Made by a program: the position numbers and the translations under genes. The notes beneath the pieces are model-generated. The model searched no databases. It was not told the DNA's origin and was given only the letters and a program-made list of their open reading frames with translations. A stretch of DNA of 64,000 nt from Salibacterium lacus (GTDB lineage Bacteria; Bacillota; Bacilli; Bacillales; Marinococcaceae): positions 310,001 to 374,000 of the forward strand of contig NZ_JBHUML010000002.1 in the NCBI RefSeq assembly GCF_042684865.1, written 5' to 3'. Positions 1 to 8,225 of the stretch are shown here, one piece after another (within the stretch, counting starts at the first letter, position 1; each line of letters begins with the position of its first letter).

Positions 1-26
1 CCGGAATGTACATACCGGTAACGAGG

Positions 27-60
27 AGAAGCTGCCCGTGGGATAGGGCAGCTTCTTTTT
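27..60 (+). terminator. Rho-independent terminator of an upstream gene outside the window
   Basis: An 11-bp perfect stem (27-37 with 46-56) around an 8-nt loop is followed by a T run. It would end a plus-strand transcript entering from the left. The remaining bases up to 147 show nothing recognisable. Confidence 0.8.
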
Positions 61-147
61 GAACTATAACGGGTTGTATGAAGCGCCGTGTATTTACGGG
101 GGGGCAGGACGCTCTGTGCTTTTCTTCTTAACGGTGCCTCCCGGTTG

Positions 148-780
148 TTAAAAACCATTCAGGAACGGGTTGCTGTCCATTTCCGCGCCGATCGTTGTCC
201 ATGGACCGTGACCGCAGGCAACATAAGTTTCTTCCGGCAGTTCAAGCATTTTATCATGCAGGACATTCAGCAGCTGTGAATGATCTCCCCCCGGCAGATC
301 CGTCCGGCCAATAGCCCCGGCGAACAGCACGTCGCCGGAAAAAACGGTCTGTACGGGTTCGCAATAAAAGGAAACACTGCCCGGCGAATGTCCGGGGGTT
401 TCCATTATTTCAAAAGAAAACGGACCGGCTGTAAGAGTGCCTTCTTCTGTGATCAGATGATCCGCTTTTGAAGCAGACACCCCGCCGTTCAGAAAAAGGG
501 AGGACCCGTTTTTCTCCGGGTCTGTCAGCCAATCCGCTTCTTTTGTATGAACGTATACCGGAATGTCATATGTGTTCCGAACTGAATCAACAGCGCCGAT
601 ATGGTCAAAATGCGCGTGTGTTAAAAGCACAGCTCGCGGTTGCAGCCCGAGGGAACGGATTTTACCGTGAAGCACCTCTTCATCTCCGCCGGGGTCAAAA
701 ACAACCGCTTCTCCTTTGTCATTATACAGCAGATAGCAGTTAGTCTGAATGGGTCCTAAAGGTATGGTCTCCCAGTTCAT
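148..780 (-). CDS. yqgX: MBL-fold hydrolase, YqgX family (glyoxalase II-like)
   Basis: A 210-residue metallo-beta-lactamase-fold hydrolase, probably cytosolic. The metal-binding motif THAHFDHIG is present, with further metal ligands expected in GHSPGS, FSGDVLF and CGHGP. The family is related to hydroxyacylglutathione hydrolase; in Bacillaceae the thiol substrate (possibly a bacillithiol adduct) is inferred and not proven. The start at 780 is chosen because a GGAGGATGA ribosome site lies just before it; an in-frame ATG at 795 has no such site. Its position at the left of the yqg/yqh block matches B. subtilis. Confidence 0.88.
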   Translation of the reverse strand: MNWETIPLGPIQTNCYLLYNDKGEAVVFDPGGDEEVLHGKIRSLGLQPRAVLLTHAHFDHIGAVDSVRNTYDIPVYVHTKEADWLTDPEKNGSSLFLNGGVSASKADHLITEEGTLTAGPFSFEIMETPGHSPGSVSFYCEPVQTVFSGDVLFAGAIGRTDLPGGDHSQLLNVLHDKMLELPEETYVACGHGPWTTIGAEMDSNPFLNGF

Positions 781-880
781 GCTCTCATCCTCCATTTTTA
801 ATCTTTTATTTGGGGGTATTTTAACATAATTCGGTGGAAAAAAGCTTAAATTAATGGATGCATGTCTTTAGGAAAAAAGG

Positions 881-886
881 TATAAT
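881..886 (+). promoter_or_regulatory. Probable SigA -10 box ahead of yqgY
   Basis: A perfect TATAAT lies about 70 nt before the yqgY start. No good -35 box is visible at 16-18 nt, so the call rests on the -10 hexamer and its position in the gap. Confidence 0.4.
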
Positions 887-955
887 AAAATCAACATGAA
901 TGTAGAAATGAGACTTATTCGATACCTCGGTTATCGAACAGAAGGGGGATTTTTC

Positions 956-1126
956 ATGGCTTTTGGAATTACCATGCTCGTTGTTGCCATCCTCTGTGGT
1001 GTCGCAACCGTCCGTGAAATAAAAAGAAGGAACTTTTTGGGATTCGGATTCGCCGGATTGTCTCTGCTTGTATTCGGATGGTTCTCCATCATGACAATTT
1101 TTATAAGCGGAGCCCCGTCAAGCTGA
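956..1126 (+). CDS. yqgY: Small membrane protein, YqgY / DUF2759 family
   Basis: A 56-residue protein with two hydrophobic segments (about residues 2-18 and 28-50) separated by a basic stretch REIKRR, so a two-pass membrane protein. The motif FGFAGLSLLVFGWFSIMT resembles the DUF2759 proteins that follow yqgX in Bacillus. The start at 956 has a strong GAAGGGGGAT ribosome site; an upstream in-frame ATG at 896 lacks one. The function of the family is unknown. Confidence 0.75.
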   Translation: MAFGITMLVVAILCGVATVREIKRRNFLGFGFAGLSLLVFGWFSIMTIFISGAPSS

Positions 1127-1166
1127 CTGATGGACAAAGGCTGGTATATTAAACTTTTGAAGAACA

Positions 1167-1217
1167 ACAAAACGCTTCCGGTTATCATTTCAGATAATTG
1201 GAAGCGTTTTGTTTGTT
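1167..1217 (+). terminator. Terminator after yqgY
   Basis: A 20-bp stem with two G.U pairs (1167-1186 with 1193-1212) and a 6-nt loop ends in GTTTTGTTTG. It can serve yqgY on the plus strand and possibly the yqhH-yqhG transcript on the minus strand. Confidence 0.75.
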
Positions 1218-1254
1218 CTGCCCATGCGGGGATTGATATCCATCTTTATAGGGA

Positions 1255-2040
1255 CTAAAAGGAGGATTGGGACAAATAAAACAGACCGCTGTTGCTGATA
1301 TCTATGTGCACCGATGGATGATACCTGCTGCGTATATCGTCTTTTTCCTTTTCATAATCCTCCCAGGTAGAGGATACAGCTTGATTGTAGGCATGAAGCA
1401 GCGCCAGCTCTTCAAGCATCTTTTTTTCCGCTTTTTCGGCCCAGTCATCAGGGTGATCATCGACAAAGCGGCGTGCTTCATTCTTAATCCGCCGGAGGCC
1501 GCTTTCCACCTGAATAAGCGAAGCCATCGGAAAGGAGTGATCTGCAATGATAGGTTCAAGACTTAGCGGCTGCAGGTTTTCCATCATATTATAAACGAGC
1601 TGCCCGTGTATGAGCTGCAATCCGTAAGACATGATTTTATCTTTGCGTTGGTGGGAAACAAAGGAGAATTTTACATTAACAACGAGCCAGGGGTAAAGGG
1701 GAGCCGGAGTCTGCTGCGTTTCGTGATGTTCATAGAGTAGACACCATATCCCTTTGCTTCGGGCGGATTCAAAAATTTGATGCAGCCTCGGCGTCCCGAC
1801 GTGCAGCCATTCTCCTTTTTCCGAGCGTTCTTTTGGTTGTTCCGTGAAAAACGTGAGCGTCATCGGTTCCGGTGTTCCTCCTGTTTTTTTAACGTAATGC
1901 CAGTAAAAAGGCCGGTTCATCAACTCCCGGTCCAGCGCTTCTGTCAATTTGATCTGGATGGAGTGATTGGAGCGGTGCAGAATAGAAGCCCCGTTCGTTT
2001 CAAAATACCGGTGAATATACTGCAGCAGATCCTCCCCCAA
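1255..2040 (-). CDS. yqhG: YqhG family protein
   Basis: A 261-residue soluble protein resembling YqhG of B. subtilis, which always accompanies the helicase YqhH. No catalytic motif is recognised; the middle contains a repeated basic/acidic alpha-helical stretch (about residues 180-235). It starts with TTG at 2040, eight nt after a GGAGGG site that lies within the end of yqhH, so the two genes are probably translated together. The biochemical role is unknown. Confidence 0.75.
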   Translation of the reverse strand: MGEDLLQYIHRYFETNGASILHRSNHSIQIKLTEALDRELMNRPFYWHYVKKTGGTPEPMTLTFFTEQPKERSEKGEWLHVGTPRLHQIFESARSKGIWCLLYEHHETQQTPAPLYPWLVVNVKFSFVSHQRKDKIMSYGLQLIHGQLVYNMMENLQPLSLEPIIADHSFPMASLIQVESGLRRIKNEARRFVDDHPDDWAEKAEKKMLEELALLHAYNQAVSSTWEDYEKEKDDIRSRYHPSVHIDISNSGLFYLSQSSF

Positions 2041-2045
2041 AGTGG

Positions 2046-3674
2046 TTACCCTCCTTTTTGTCCGGATTCATTTTCCATAAGTGCATAGAGATGGTTCAGC
2101 TTCACTTCCATTTCACGTTCGGATTCCGAGTGCTGCATCGTGTCGGTGATATACTGCTCCATTTCTTCGCCGAAATCAGAATCCAAAATGGTGTCCAATG
2201 TACCAATTACATTTTCAAACAAGTGAATTTTTTCGTACAGTAACGCAAGAACATGTTCTTCAATGGTCTGCCGGACAGCCATGTTGTAAATCTGCACGTC
2301 TTTTTCCTGTCCTAACCGGTGAAGCCGGCCGATCCGCTGTTCGAGCCGCATCGGATTCCAGGGAAGGTCATAGTTGATGATGGTACTGCTGAATTGAAGA
2401 TTGATTCCTTCACCGCCGGCCTCTGTGGCAATCATTACTTTGGCGCGGTCCCGGAAAATCATCTGCATCCATTCTTTTTTGCTGTGCCCGAAACCACCCC
2501 GGAAAGGAACCGATAGTATACCGTATTGCTTGAAAAACCATTGCAGATAAAGCTGGGTCGAGCGGTACTCGGTGAAAAGAACCACTTTATCCTCTGTACT
2601 CTGGATAATGTCGAGTGCTCTTTGAGCCTTGCTGTTGGTGTCAATGTTCTGAATGTTTTCCAGAAGACTGGTGAACGTCTCTTCAGAAAGCTCTTCTTTT
2701 TCGTACATGTTCGCAAGCGTTCCATATGCCGCTTCTTTACTGCTGCAGGATTCCCGCAACAGCGTTACCGAAGTGAAACCATGAAACGGTTCTCCGTTTG
2801 CTGACGACAGGTTTTTCAGGGAATCGTAGAAATCCTGTTCCTGCGGGGTCAACGAAATATAAACGGAATGAACCTTCCGTTTCGTCCATGATATTTCCGT
2901 TTCTTCCCTTCGGTTTCTTACCATCACCTGCTGTACAATATGCTTCACTTCCTGTTCTCCTTTTTCTTTGAACAGCCGCTTAAATTCTTGCTGACTGCCG
3001 AGGAGACCAGGCTTTAATAGATGAATTAAATGAAAAAGTTCGGCGGGATTGTTCTGCACCGGGGTTGCCGTCAGCATAAGACAAAATGTTTTTTTTACGA
3101 GTCTTGCAAATTCATAGTTTTTGGTTTTGGGATTCTTTAACTTATGAGCTTCATCGAAAATAACCATATCATAGTCCTGATTAAGTACGATATCGCGGTG
3201 CGGGGGCTGTTTGGCTGTATCGATGGAGGCAATCACCACGTCCGCTTCCTCCCATACATATGTTTTTTGCTGCACAGCAGCAGGAATCAGGAATTTGCTC
3301 TGCATTTCCTGTGCCCATTGTCCGGTTAACGAAGCGGGCACGAGAATCAACGCCTTTTTAACAAGACCCCTCACCATGTATTCCTTTAAGATCAGTCCTG
3401 CTTCAATGGTTTTACCGAGACCGACTTCATCGGCAAGAATCGCTCTGCCATCCATCTCTTCCAGTACCCGTTTCGCTGTTTGTTCCTGATGTGGATAAAG
3501 GTCCACTCCCGTAATATGACGCAGGCACAGCAATCCGTCAAAGTCGGGTACCGCCTTCCACTGTTCAGCCTCATAGGCAAGCTGAAACTGCTCCCAGGAA
3601 GAAAGCTGTTCCGTTGTCCGGATAGTATGAGGAAACAACTCCCAATCCGGATGAAAGTTTAGTTCCGCCGTCAT
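2046..3674 (-). CDS. yqhH: SNF2-family DNA/RNA helicase YqhH
   Basis: A 542-residue superfamily 2 ATPase of the SNF2/RapA class. Motif I is ADEVGLGKTIEAG, motif II is DEAH, motif III is LTATP, and the C-terminal RecA domain has the arginine-finger motif EQRIGRLHRLGQ. The family is expected to translocate on double-stranded nucleic acid and remodel bound protein; the target is not known. The start at 3674 is preferred over 3701 because AAGGAGA sits nine nt before it. It is the first gene of a two-gene operon with yqhG, 5 nt apart. Confidence 0.85.
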   Translation of the reverse strand: MTAELNFHPDWELFPHTIRTTEQLSSWEQFQLAYEAEQWKAVPDFDGLLCLRHITGVDLYPHQEQTAKRVLEEMDGRAILADEVGLGKTIEAGLILKEYMVRGLVKKALILVPASLTGQWAQEMQSKFLIPAAVQQKTYVWEEADVVIASIDTAKQPPHRDIVLNQDYDMVIFDEAHKLKNPKTKNYEFARLVKKTFCLMLTATPVQNNPAELFHLIHLLKPGLLGSQQEFKRLFKEKGEQEVKHIVQQVMVRNRREETEISWTKRKVHSVYISLTPQEQDFYDSLKNLSSANGEPFHGFTSVTLLRESCSSKEAAYGTLANMYEKEELSEETFTSLLENIQNIDTNSKAQRALDIIQSTEDKVVLFTEYRSTQLYLQWFFKQYGILSVPFRGGFGHSKKEWMQMIFRDRAKVMIATEAGGEGINLQFSSTIINYDLPWNPMRLEQRIGRLHRLGQEKDVQIYNMAVRQTIEEHVLALLYEKIHLFENVIGTLDTILDSDFGEEMEQYITDTMQHSESEREMEVKLNHLYALMENESGQKGG

Positions 3675-3917
3675 AATATTCGTTCTCCTTTTTTGGAACA
3701 TCGTTAAGGGTAGTTATGTTCAAACGGAAGTAATTTTATGCATCGCACAGTATAGAGGAGAGGGATATACAAAAAAACGAGTCTGGGACAAAACGAAAAC
3801 AGGCGCAGGAAAACACGAGTGTCCTGCGGCGTTGTACAGGAGCCGCTTGGCAGCGGAGTCAAAAGGCGCCGGCTCCTTCTTTTTCCTGCTGAACGCAGCG
3901 TAGATTTGTTCTCGGGT

Positions 3918-4076
3918 GACGTTTACAGGGGCACGAAACCCTCTAAAGTGCTTTGTGAATCATGCCTGATGACGTTTGGAGGGATACCGTATACATTAAA
4001 GTGCCTCAGGCGGCAGGCCGAACGACGTTTACGGGGACGCACAACCTCTAAAGTGCCTTCGGACCATTTCCAAGAA
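3918..4076. repeat. Three-copy degenerate 53-nt tandem repeat
   Basis: Units begin at 3918, 3971 and 4024, exactly 53 nt apart. Each opens with GACGTTT and carries (T)AAAGTGC about 27 nt later; units 1 and 3 also share GACGTTTAC, a G-run and CCTCTAAAGTGC. Similarity falls off at the end of each unit. No gene, IS terminal repeat or CRISPR spacer pattern is apparent. Confidence 0.75.
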
Positions 4077-4200
4077 TGTCCGTCCACCCAGCCTGAACGA
4101 CACATACAAACTCCTCCATGTTCTACAAACCACCGTACACCGCCTCTGTCCTTATGCTATGGAGGGAAAGCGAAGGATGCCGGCACTAGCGGTGTATGTT

Positions 4201-4256
4201 AAAAACAAAGAATGCCGGACGATTATTTTAAATCGTCCGGCATTCTTTGTGTTTTT
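4201..4256. terminator. Bidirectional terminator beside yqhL
   Basis: A perfect 20-bp stem (4205-4224 with 4231-4250) and a 6-nt loop have runs of T on either strand. It ends yqhL on the minus strand and would also stop any plus-strand transcript from the repeat region. Its core CCGGACGATT recurs in the efp terminator. Confidence 0.85.
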
Positions 4257-4293
4257 AAAGCTTTTGTTCCAGACTCTTTTTAATGATGCTGCA

Positions 4294-4680
4294 CTATTTT
4301 TTCTGCTTGATCTTTCCCGTCCATTTTTTGAACCCTTTTTTTAACTGATAAATATCACTGTTTCCGGCTTTTTTACGAATAATACGGGCGGCCTGGCGGC
4401 TTCGTGCACCCGATTGACAGTATAAATAGACAGGCTGATCCTCCCTGATTTCGTTAATACGCTGCTTCAGCTGGGACAGCGGTAGATTACGGGCGCCCAG
4501 AATATGACCGCCATTGTATTCACGAGGTTCCCGGACATCAAGCAGCTGTGCTTTCCGGTATCCTTTAATAAACTCTTCCTGTGTCAATTCTGTTAAGAAT
4601 CCCGGTTTTTTGAAGCGCCGGAACAGAAGTACGATCAGGACAACAAGCAAAATTCCCCATAAGGTCCATGTTAACGTCAT
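4294..4680 (-). CDS. yqhL: Membrane-anchored rhodanese-like protein YqhL
   Basis: A 128-residue single-domain sulfurtransferase-like protein. One N-terminal transmembrane helix (about residues 5-22) precedes a rhodanese domain with LLDVREPREYNGGHI and the active-site loop containing YCQSGARS, so the catalytic cysteine is present. Substrate unknown. The start at 4680 has AGGAGG seven nt upstream; a GTG at 4686 overlaps that site. It is divergent from lipM, as in Bacillus. Confidence 0.85.
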   Translation of the reverse strand: MTLTWTLWGILLVVLIVLLFRRFKKPGFLTELTQEEFIKGYRKAQLLDVREPREYNGGHILGARNLPLSQLKQRINEIREDQPVYLYCQSGARSRQAARIIRKKAGNSDIYQLKKGFKKWTGKIKQKK

Positions 4681-4847
4681 TCCCACTCCTCCTTTACATG
4701 TACAAGACTACAAGGTGTATTATAATAAGGATTGCGTGTGTAAGCAAAGTTTAATTCTTTCAAAGCCGGGAAACTTTTGATTCATCCCTGAAATTGTTAC
4801 ACTATTTATACAGAAGTGAAAAGTTTCCAGAGAAAGCGGGGGAGAAC

Positions 4848-5684
4848 ATGACAAAAGAAACATGGTACTTCATAGACTCCGGCAGCTGCCCTCCGGCATG
4901 GAACATGGCAATGGATGAGATGTTGATGCAGTGGCACAGTGAAGGCAGTATTCCACCTGTTGTCCGGTTTTACGGCTGGGATCCGGCTACACTGTCTGTC
5001 GGTTATTTTCAAAAAGTACATAAAGATATTGATTTCGACGCTGTTCAAAAACACGGACTTGGCTTTGTAAGACGTCCAACGGGAGGCCGTGGTGTTCTGC
5101 ATGATAAAGAATTGACCTACAGTGTAATCGTGTCCGAAGATCATCCCGAAATGCCGGAGACCGTTACGGAAGCGTACCGCGTAATCTCTGAAGGCATTCT
5201 GGAAGGGTTCAGGAAACTTGGACTCCATGCTGAATTTTCCATCCCGCGTACGAAGGAAGAGGAAGAGTCTCTGAAAAACCCGAGGTCGGCTGTCTGTTTT
5301 GATGCGCCGTCGTGGTATGAACTCGTGGTGGAAGGAAGAAAAATAGCCGGAAGCGCCCAGACGAGACAGAAGGGTGTCATTTTGCAGCACGGTTCGATTC
5401 TTCTCGAACTCGAAGAAGACAAACTGTTTGATCTGTTCAAGTATTCAAGTGACAGAGTAAGAGAACGGATGCAGAAAGGGTTTAAAAAGAAAGCTGCTGC
5501 CATTAATGAGCTGACCAGCGCAAAGGTAACGATGGAACAGGTTTCAAAGGCTTTTCATGAAGGATTTGCCGACGGATTGAACGTGAACTGGGAGCCTTAC
5601 ACGTTAACCGAACAGCAGGAGAAACTTGTGCGTGATTTGGCCGCTGAAAAGTATGACACCGATGAGTGGAATTACCGGCGCTGA
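4848..5684 (+). CDS. lipM: Octanoyl-[GcvH]:protein N-octanoyltransferase LipM
   Basis: A 278-residue biotin/lipoate ligase-fold enzyme that moves octanoate from acyl carrier protein to GcvH at the start of lipoyl assembly. Visible family signatures are RRPTGGRGVLHDKELTYS and GRKIAGSAQTR near the middle, and CFDAPSWYEL with the expected catalytic cysteine. The ATG at 4848 follows GGGGGAGAAC; an earlier in-frame start at 4794 has no ribosome site. Its product feeds E2 subunits such as BkdB encoded in this window. The usual neighbouring glycine-cleavage genes are missing. Confidence 0.88.
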   Translation: MTKETWYFIDSGSCPPAWNMAMDEMLMQWHSEGSIPPVVRFYGWDPATLSVGYFQKVHKDIDFDAVQKHGLGFVRRPTGGRGVLHDKELTYSVIVSEDHPEMPETVTEAYRVISEGILEGFRKLGLHAEFSIPRTKEEEESLKNPRSAVCFDAPSWYELVVEGRKIAGSAQTRQKGVILQHGSILLELEEDKLFDLFKYSSDRVRERMQKGFKKKAAAINELTSAKVTMEQVSKAFHEGFADGLNVNWEPYTLTEQQEKLVRDLAAEKYDTDEWNYRR

Positions 5685-5707
5685 GAAAGGGAAGAACATA
5701 GAAGCTG

Positions 5708-5747
5708 AAAAAAACCGGTTTCTCAGAGGAGGAAGCCGGTTTTTTTC
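5708..5747. terminator. Terminator between lipM and dat
   Basis: A 14-bp stem (AAAAAACCGG side and CCGGTTTTTT side, with one G.U pair) lies between two convergent genes. A and T runs flank it, so it can work in both directions. Confidence 0.85.
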
Positions 5748-5758
5748 GTAAGTGAAAA

Positions 5759-6598
5759 TTAAGAGAGCTTCCTTTCCTGAAAAGACTGTTGCAGCTGATC
5801 GGTCAGGGAGCGGGACGGCAGTGTTTTTTCCATCGTACCTGATACGTGGTTGACGGGAACGATCTCATGACTGGTGCTGGCAATAAACAATTCATCTGCG
5901 TCCTGGAGGTCTTCGAGTGTAAAAGCTGTTTCTTCGAAGGGAATCCCCTTTTCGATGCAAAGTTTTTGAATAAACTGCCTTGTGATTCCTTTTAGAATAT
6001 AGTTATCTGCAGGATGGGTATAAATGACCCCGTTTTGCACCATAAAAACGTTTGTGGAAGAGCCTTCTGTTACCGTATGACCGCGGTGAAGAAGCGCTTC
6101 ATGGCATCCATTGTCCTCCGCGCTTCGTTTGGCCATGACATTGCCGAGCAGGTTTATCGTTTTAATATCACAACGAAGCCACCGGATATCTTCGACAGCC
6201 CAAAGCGTGATTCCCTCTTCCTGCAGATGGGAGGGAACGTCTTCTTCTTTTGTGAATGCGGTGATGACAGGTATCATATCTCTTGAATAGAGGTGATTTC
6301 GTTCCTGTACTCCTCTTGTCATCTGCAGGTAAATGATTCCGTTATGCACGTGGTTGGCTTCAATAAGAGTCAGCATATCCTGCATGATGTGTTCCAGGGG
6401 TTTAGGAAAAGGAAGATCCAGTTCAGCGGCGCTTCTTGCAAAACGTTCGAAATGTTCATCCCATAAAAAAGGTTTTCCGTCATACAGGCGGATGACTTCA
6501 TAAATCCCGTCCCCAAAATAATACCCCCGGTCCTGCAGGTGCACCCCGGCTTCTTCCTGCGGGGTTAATTGATCATGTGCCCATACATACTGCATCAT
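5759..6598 (-). CDS. dat: D-amino-acid aminotransferase
   Basis: A 279-residue PLP-dependent fold-type IV aminotransferase, probably D-alanine aminotransferase that makes D-glutamate from D-alanine and 2-oxoglutarate for the cell wall. Characteristic stretches are QDRGYYFGDGIYEV at the N-terminus, the LLGNVMAK segment with the expected PLP lysine near residue 145, and EGSSTNVF. The start is set by AGGAGG before a tandem ATGATG at 6598/6595. An L-branched-chain aminotransferase is less likely given length and motifs. Confidence 0.85.
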   Translation of the reverse strand: MMQYVWAHDQLTPQEEAGVHLQDRGYYFGDGIYEVIRLYDGKPFLWDEHFERFARSAAELDLPFPKPLEHIMQDMLTLIEANHVHNGIIYLQMTRGVQERNHLYSRDMIPVITAFTKEEDVPSHLQEEGITLWAVEDIRWLRCDIKTINLLGNVMAKRSAEDNGCHEALLHRGHTVTEGSSTNVFMVQNGVIYTHPADNYILKGITRQFIQKLCIEKGIPFEETAFTLEDLQDADELFIASTSHEIVPVNHVSGTMEKTLPSRSLTDQLQQSFQERKLS

Positions 6599-6703
6599 TA
6601 TGTCCTCCTGTTTCAAGTGTTCGTATGCATCAACTGTAACACATATTGCTGCAGAAGAAAGAAGGCGGCGCATCCTGTTTTTTTCTTTCTTCCAATCCCG
6701 GCT

Positions 6704-6732
6704 TTGTCCTTGGCTCTACGTTGCTGTATACT
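6704..6732 (+). promoter_or_regulatory. Candidate SigA promoter for mntR
   Basis: TTGTCC and TATACT are separated by 17 nt, about 55 nt before the mntR start. No clear MntR operator was identified. Confidence 0.5.
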
Positions 6733-6787
6733 GAGAGGGAAACGTAATGATCCATGTAAATGTTTTGGACGTATTGGAGGAACATTC

Positions 6788-7207
6788 ATGCCTACACCAA
6801 GTATGGAAGATTACCTGGAACGTATATATAAATTGATGGAAGAAAAAGGGTACGCGAGAGTGTCGGATATCGCTGAAGCTCTGGAAGTGCATCCCTCTTC
6901 TGTGACGAAGATGGTCCAGAAACTGGACAAGAAAGAGTACCTTGTGTATGAAAAATACAGGGGGCTTGTACTCACGGCTAAAGGAAAAAAAGTCGGAAAA
7001 CGGCTTGTTTACCGGCATGAACTGCTGGAAGATTTCCTTCACTTGATCGGCGTGGATGAAACCTTTATTTATAATGATGTGGAAGGCATTGAACATCATT
7101 TAAGCTGGGAGGCAATCGATCGTATCGGCGACGTTGTGCAGTATTTCCAGGAGAAGGAAGAAAGAGTGCAGATCCTGAAAGAAGTCCAGCGGAATAACGA
7201 ACCCTGA
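6788..7207 (+). CDS. mntR: Manganese-responsive transcriptional regulator MntR
   Basis: A 139-residue DtxR/MntR-family repressor with an N-terminal winged helix (to about residue 70) and a helical metal-binding dimer domain. All manganese ligands known from B. subtilis MntR are at the same numbers: Asp8, Glu11, His77, Glu99, Glu102 and His103. Asp8 marks it as manganese- and not iron-selective. It should bind Mn(II) and repress manganese uptake genes, none of which lie in this window. The ATG at 6788 follows TTGGAGG. Confidence 0.94.
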   Translation: MPTPSMEDYLERIYKLMEEKGYARVSDIAEALEVHPSSVTKMVQKLDKKEYLVYEKYRGLVLTAKGKKVGKRLVYRHELLEDFLHLIGVDETFIYNDVEGIEHHLSWEAIDRIGDVVQYFQEKEERVQILKEVQRNNEP

Positions 7208-7318
7208 TGCTGTATCCCGGGTTCAACCGTGAAGCACCGCTGTGTTTTGTTCTTTTCACAATTATCGTTCAGAGCCCATACGATATCATCACAAGTATGA
7301 GTATAAAGGGTGAACGGT

Positions 7319-8221
7319 ATGAACATAGACGGTGTGTTTGCCGGCGGTGGAGTAAAGGCTTTTGCTTTTATCGGAGCGCTTCAGGAACTTGAAAAAAAGA
7401 GGTATACCTTTGAGCGTACAGCAGGAACCAGTGCGGGAGCTTTAATGGCAGCCCTGATCCAGGCGGGATACACGTCCAAAGAACTACGGTCCGTCTTTAT
7501 GCCGCTGCAAAGCTCTACCATTGTGGAAGAGACGTTTCTCAACGAACGTTTCCCATGGATTTCCTGGATTTCGGTGTACTGGAGAATGGGGCTCTATAAA
7601 GGCGATAAACTCGAGAAATGGATTTATGAACTGCTTGCCGCTAAACGCATTTATACGTTTCAGGATCTTCCTGAAGGTTCATTAAAACTTATCGCCTCGG
7701 ATCTGACAGAGGGACGTCTCCTGATACTGCCGGATGATCTTCCGAAATACGGAGTTGATCCCAAACGTTTTCCGGTGGCACTCGCGGTCAAAATGAGCTG
7801 CACGCTTCCTTATATTTTTCAACCTGTTAAATGGAGGACGAAAAAAAGAAACGTCCACATTATTGTGGACGGCGGAATTCTCAGCAATTTTCCTCTTTGG
7901 CTCTTCCGGGATGAACAGACCGGCCAGTGCCGGAGACCTGTGATTGGTTTTCAGCTGTCTCCTTCCCTTCAGGATGAACAGCCGTCTCCTAAAATCAAGA
8001 ATGCACTCCGCCTTTATCAGTCCCTGTTTTCCACGATGCGAAAGGCGCATGATCTGCGGTATATCTCCAGACAGCAGGCTGAAAATATCGTATTTCTGCC
8101 GGTGGAGAATATTAAAAGCACTCAGTTTGATCTCGATGTTCTTCAGAAAAAAGAGTTGATTCAAATCGGTAAAACGGAAACGAAACGATTTCTGAACCGA
8201 AAATTCCCTCCTGTTGATTAA
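7319..8221 (+). CDS. yqhO: Patatin-like phospholipase, YqhO family
   Basis: A 300-residue patatin-domain protein. The oxyanion loop FAGGGVKAFAFIG, the nucleophile elbow GTSAG and the dyad motif VDGG are all present, so it should be an active Ser-Asp lipid acyl hydrolase. No signal peptide or transmembrane helix is seen. The ATG at 7319 is chosen because AAAGGG lies eight nt ahead; a GTG at 7310 overlaps that site. A CATACGAT at 7277-7284 resembles a SigE -10 box, but its -35 partner is weak, so sporulation control is only a possibility. Confidence 0.85.
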   Translation: MNIDGVFAGGGVKAFAFIGALQELEKKRYTFERTAGTSAGALMAALIQAGYTSKELRSVFMPLQSSTIVEETFLNERFPWISWISVYWRMGLYKGDKLEKWIYELLAAKRIYTFQDLPEGSLKLIASDLTEGRLLILPDDLPKYGVDPKRFPVALAVKMSCTLPYIFQPVKWRTKKRNVHIIVDGGILSNFPLWLFRDEQTGQCRRPVIGFQLSPSLQDEQPSPKIKNALRLYQSLFSTMRKAHDLRYISRQQAENIVFLPVENIKSTQFDLDVLQKKELIQIGKTETKRFLNRKFPPVD

Positions 8222-8225
8222 ATCA

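Larger units (their letters stand above)
3675..4293. other. Gene-poor gap in place of the gcv operon
   Basis: About 600 bp without a credible gene. In B. subtilis the gcvT-gcvPA-gcvPB operon and its glycine riboswitch occupy this spot between yqhH and yqhL; no such riboswitch is seen here. The gap contains a GTCTGGGACAAAAC segment at 3781, a hairpin with arms at 3838-3845 and 3870-3877, three degenerate 53-nt repeats and a long bidirectional terminator. The open frame at 3819-4202 is discounted. Confidence 0.65.

Noticed and set aside
148..743. Plus-strand open frames over yqgX
   Set aside because: Antisense shadows of a gene with clear metallo-beta-lactamase motifs.
3918..4076. CRISPR-like array
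   Set aside because: Units diverge over their full length with no constant repeat and variable spacers, and no cas genes are present.
3819..4202. Open frame of 127 codons in the yqhH-yqhL gap
   Set aside because: No ribosome site, arginine/cysteine-rich composition without domain character, and it spans the 53-nt repeats and one arm of a hairpin.
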